From Marsupella aquatica (lineage: Eukaryota; Marchantiophyta), in NCBI GenBank assembly GCA_973895155.1, contig OZ316893.1, positions 21,762,001-21,826,000 of the forward strand: a stretch of 64,000 nucleotides of DNA, given 5' to 3'. Position 1 is the stretch's first letter. Every line of letters starts with the position of its first letter. The notes under the pieces were generated by a model. That model saw only the letters and a list, made by a program, of their open reading frames with translations. It was not told the origin of the DNA and did not search any database. The translations under genes and the position numbers were made by a program. This document shows positions 62,418 through 64,000 of this stretch, one piece after another.

Positions 62418-64000
62418 ATGGCGGATGTGGCCGAGGCGCCTGTGGCGCCGCACAATCTCCTCGCCCCCGACATGCGTGAGGAGCCCAGAGTGCAAGTGAA
62501 CATCGACTGGTCGCAGGTGGATTTGGACTCCATCGAGGTGCCGGAGGGCGAAGACTTCGGCATCAAGAGGTATGGTGGCTGATCAATTAGGGTTTTGTTA
62601 GGTTTTAGGTTTCCTTGCCCTCGAGGTTCGTTTTATTTTCTTTCGTCCTCATCGGTTGTCCATTGGGCTCGTACCCTGCCTCCTGGTTTGAGCTGAGGGT
62701 AGGTTATGTCGTGATCGGCCCTGGTTCTGGAGATCCCCTCGATTTTCTTACTGGAGTGTCTTCCGTTCAATCTCTAGGGTTTCTTCCTTGCTGTTCTCAA
62801 TGTCCCCTTGTCATCGTTTATGTCATTAGGGTGTCTCTCTGTCAGTTCTGGGCCCTCGTGCTAAGCTTGAGATGTGGGTTTCCTGCGTGTCAGTGACGAT
62901 GACGACTTCGAGGAGGAAATCTTGGAGACGAACACCGGATTTGGTAATGTCATCGTGGTGGACAATCTACCCGTGGTAGCATCGGAGAAGTTTGAGAAAC
63001 TGGAAGGAGTCATCCGCAAAATTTTTGGTCAGATAGGCGTCATCCGAGAGCATGGGCTGTGGATGCCCAGGGAAGACGATGGAAATGGGAAAACGAAAGG
63101 TTACGCTTTCATCGAGTATACAACTCCCCAGGAGGCTCAGACTGCCCGAGAGCAGACCAATGGGTACAAGCTTGATAAGGCGCACGTGTTCGGTGTGAAC
63201 ATGTTCGATGATTTTGACAAGTACATGAGAGTGCCTGATGTATGGGCTCCCCCAGAGAGCAAGCCTTACGCGCCAGGGGTAAGCACATATTCAACTCCCA
63301 GTTGCAAGTCTTGTTGTCTCTGTTTGCCACCCGTTTTCAATGAGCTCCCTCCAAATTTCGCCCTTGAACTGCCGATGTTCAGAGTTGTAAATGCTTGACC
63401 AAGAGGAGAGTGGTCGATTCTGACGCACAAATTTGATCCGATACTGTGAACAGGAAAATATGCTGGCATGGCTTACCGACGACCGTGGTCGCGATCAGTT
63501 CGTTATCCGTTTCGGATCCGATACCGAGGTGTACTGGAATGATCATCGTCAGGGAAAACCTGACCCTGTGTACCAGCGCCAGGTAAGCTAGGCCAATTTT
63601 TTCGGTTATAATCGACGTTTCTTCGAATCTCTGTTTGGGTGCCAGGCACAAGAGTGATGGCTGGTCTTTATCATAATTGCGCGTAGACTTTGTTCTAGCT
63701 GTCCGAACGGGATCTGTGTTCATTGTCCGGATTGTGGCTTCACCCAGTGGCTTCTCTTTCTTTGTAGAACATCACATGTGCCCAGCATGGGGTTTTCTCG
63801 TGTGTTTTTGGTGTCTCTGCTGATCTTGTTGAATACGAAGAACCTAGGTCCGTTTTTTCGTTCATTTGGATCTTGATTCAATGTTCTCTTTATGCAGTTT
63901 TGGACGGAAAGCTTTGTCCAGTGGTCACCTTTAGGTACCTACTTGGCAACTATTCACAGGCAAGGAGCTGCCGTGTGGGGAGGAGCGCAAACTTTTAACC
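62418..64000 (+). CDS. TIF3B1: Eukaryotic translation initiation factor 3 subunit B, 5' part
   Basis: Core scaffold subunit of eIF3, acting on the 40S ribosome in the cytosol. Exons: 62418-62569, 62894-63278, 63454-63582, 63898-beyond the window end; about the first 256 residues of roughly 700. The acidic N-terminus ([20 protein letters not shown]) leads into an RRM at about 69-154, with RNP2-like VIVVDNLP and RNP1-like [10 protein letters not shown]. The RRM is followed by [38 protein letters not shown] and [23 protein letters not shown], where the WD40-type propeller begins. All these phrases are hallmarks of eIF3b. In fungi and animals the RRM binds eIF3j and eIF3a. Exon phases agree at each junction. 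Truncated only by the window. Confidence 0.95.

Noticed and set aside
62084-62566. Minus-strand ORF of 160 codons at the eIF3b start
   Set aside because: Antisense to the eIF3b first exon and its leader; composition is low-complexity Ser/Arg/Cys.

Overview
This window reads as nuclear DNA of a land plant. The five recognisable protein genes have canonical GT-AG introns and plant-type architectures: an F-box/kelch protein, a phytanoyl-CoA-dioxygenase-like protein, an organelle-type LpxC, a LysM protein with LEA-like repeats, and the first exons of eIF3b. The space between them is filled by decayed mobile elements and diverged tandem repeats. A non-seed plant (fern, lycophyte or bryophyte) is a guess from the repeat-rich, intron-rich style. 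Nothing in the sequence proves it.

Layout. 1-5.1 kb: repeats without a gene. 5.1-8.7 kb (-): F-box/kelch gene, with a pyrimidine-rich presumed leader/promoter to about 9.8 kb. 9.8-22.5 kb: no firm gene; it holds a tRNA-derived relic, two perfect hairpins, an eight-copy tandem array (15.8-17.3 kb) and a TA-flanked inverted-repeat element (17.75-18.14 kb). 22.5-25.95 kb (-): eight-exon PhyH-type dioxygenase. 26-31.4 kb: repeats and a SINE-like unit. 31.45-34.1 kb (-): seven-exon LpxC. 34.5-38.1 kb: a degenerate GATGT-rich tract and a tandem array carrying an exon-like segment. 39.7-40.9 kb (-): a decayed reading frame. 42.2-48.7 kb (+): a large Ty3/gypsy-type retrotransposon relic. 50.6-51.1 kb (-): an unrecognised ORF. 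51.55-52.6 kb (-): a single-exon LysM/LEA-like gene. 53.4-59.5 kb: a diverged array of about 1.3-kb units interrupted by a probable solo LTR. 62.4-64.0 kb (+): eIF3b, cut by the window end.

The outstanding feature is the retrotransposon. Between its protease and its reverse transcriptase it encodes a DNMT3-type cytosine-5 methyltransferase domain, in which motifs I, IV, VI, VIII and IX/X can be read. After the integrase, in a shifted frame, lies an almost complete PHD finger. One element therefore once carried Gag, protease, a DNA-methylation writer, reverse transcriptase/RNase H, integrase and a histone-reader-type finger. The copy is dead: 17 in-frame stops (14 of them TAG), several frameshifts, and a deletion between the RT active site and the end of RNase H. 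Intact relatives elsewhere in the genome would be the objects to study.

The host genes show no operon-like relation. All coordinates for spliced genes are manual exon models built from splice signals and family homology, without transcript evidence.
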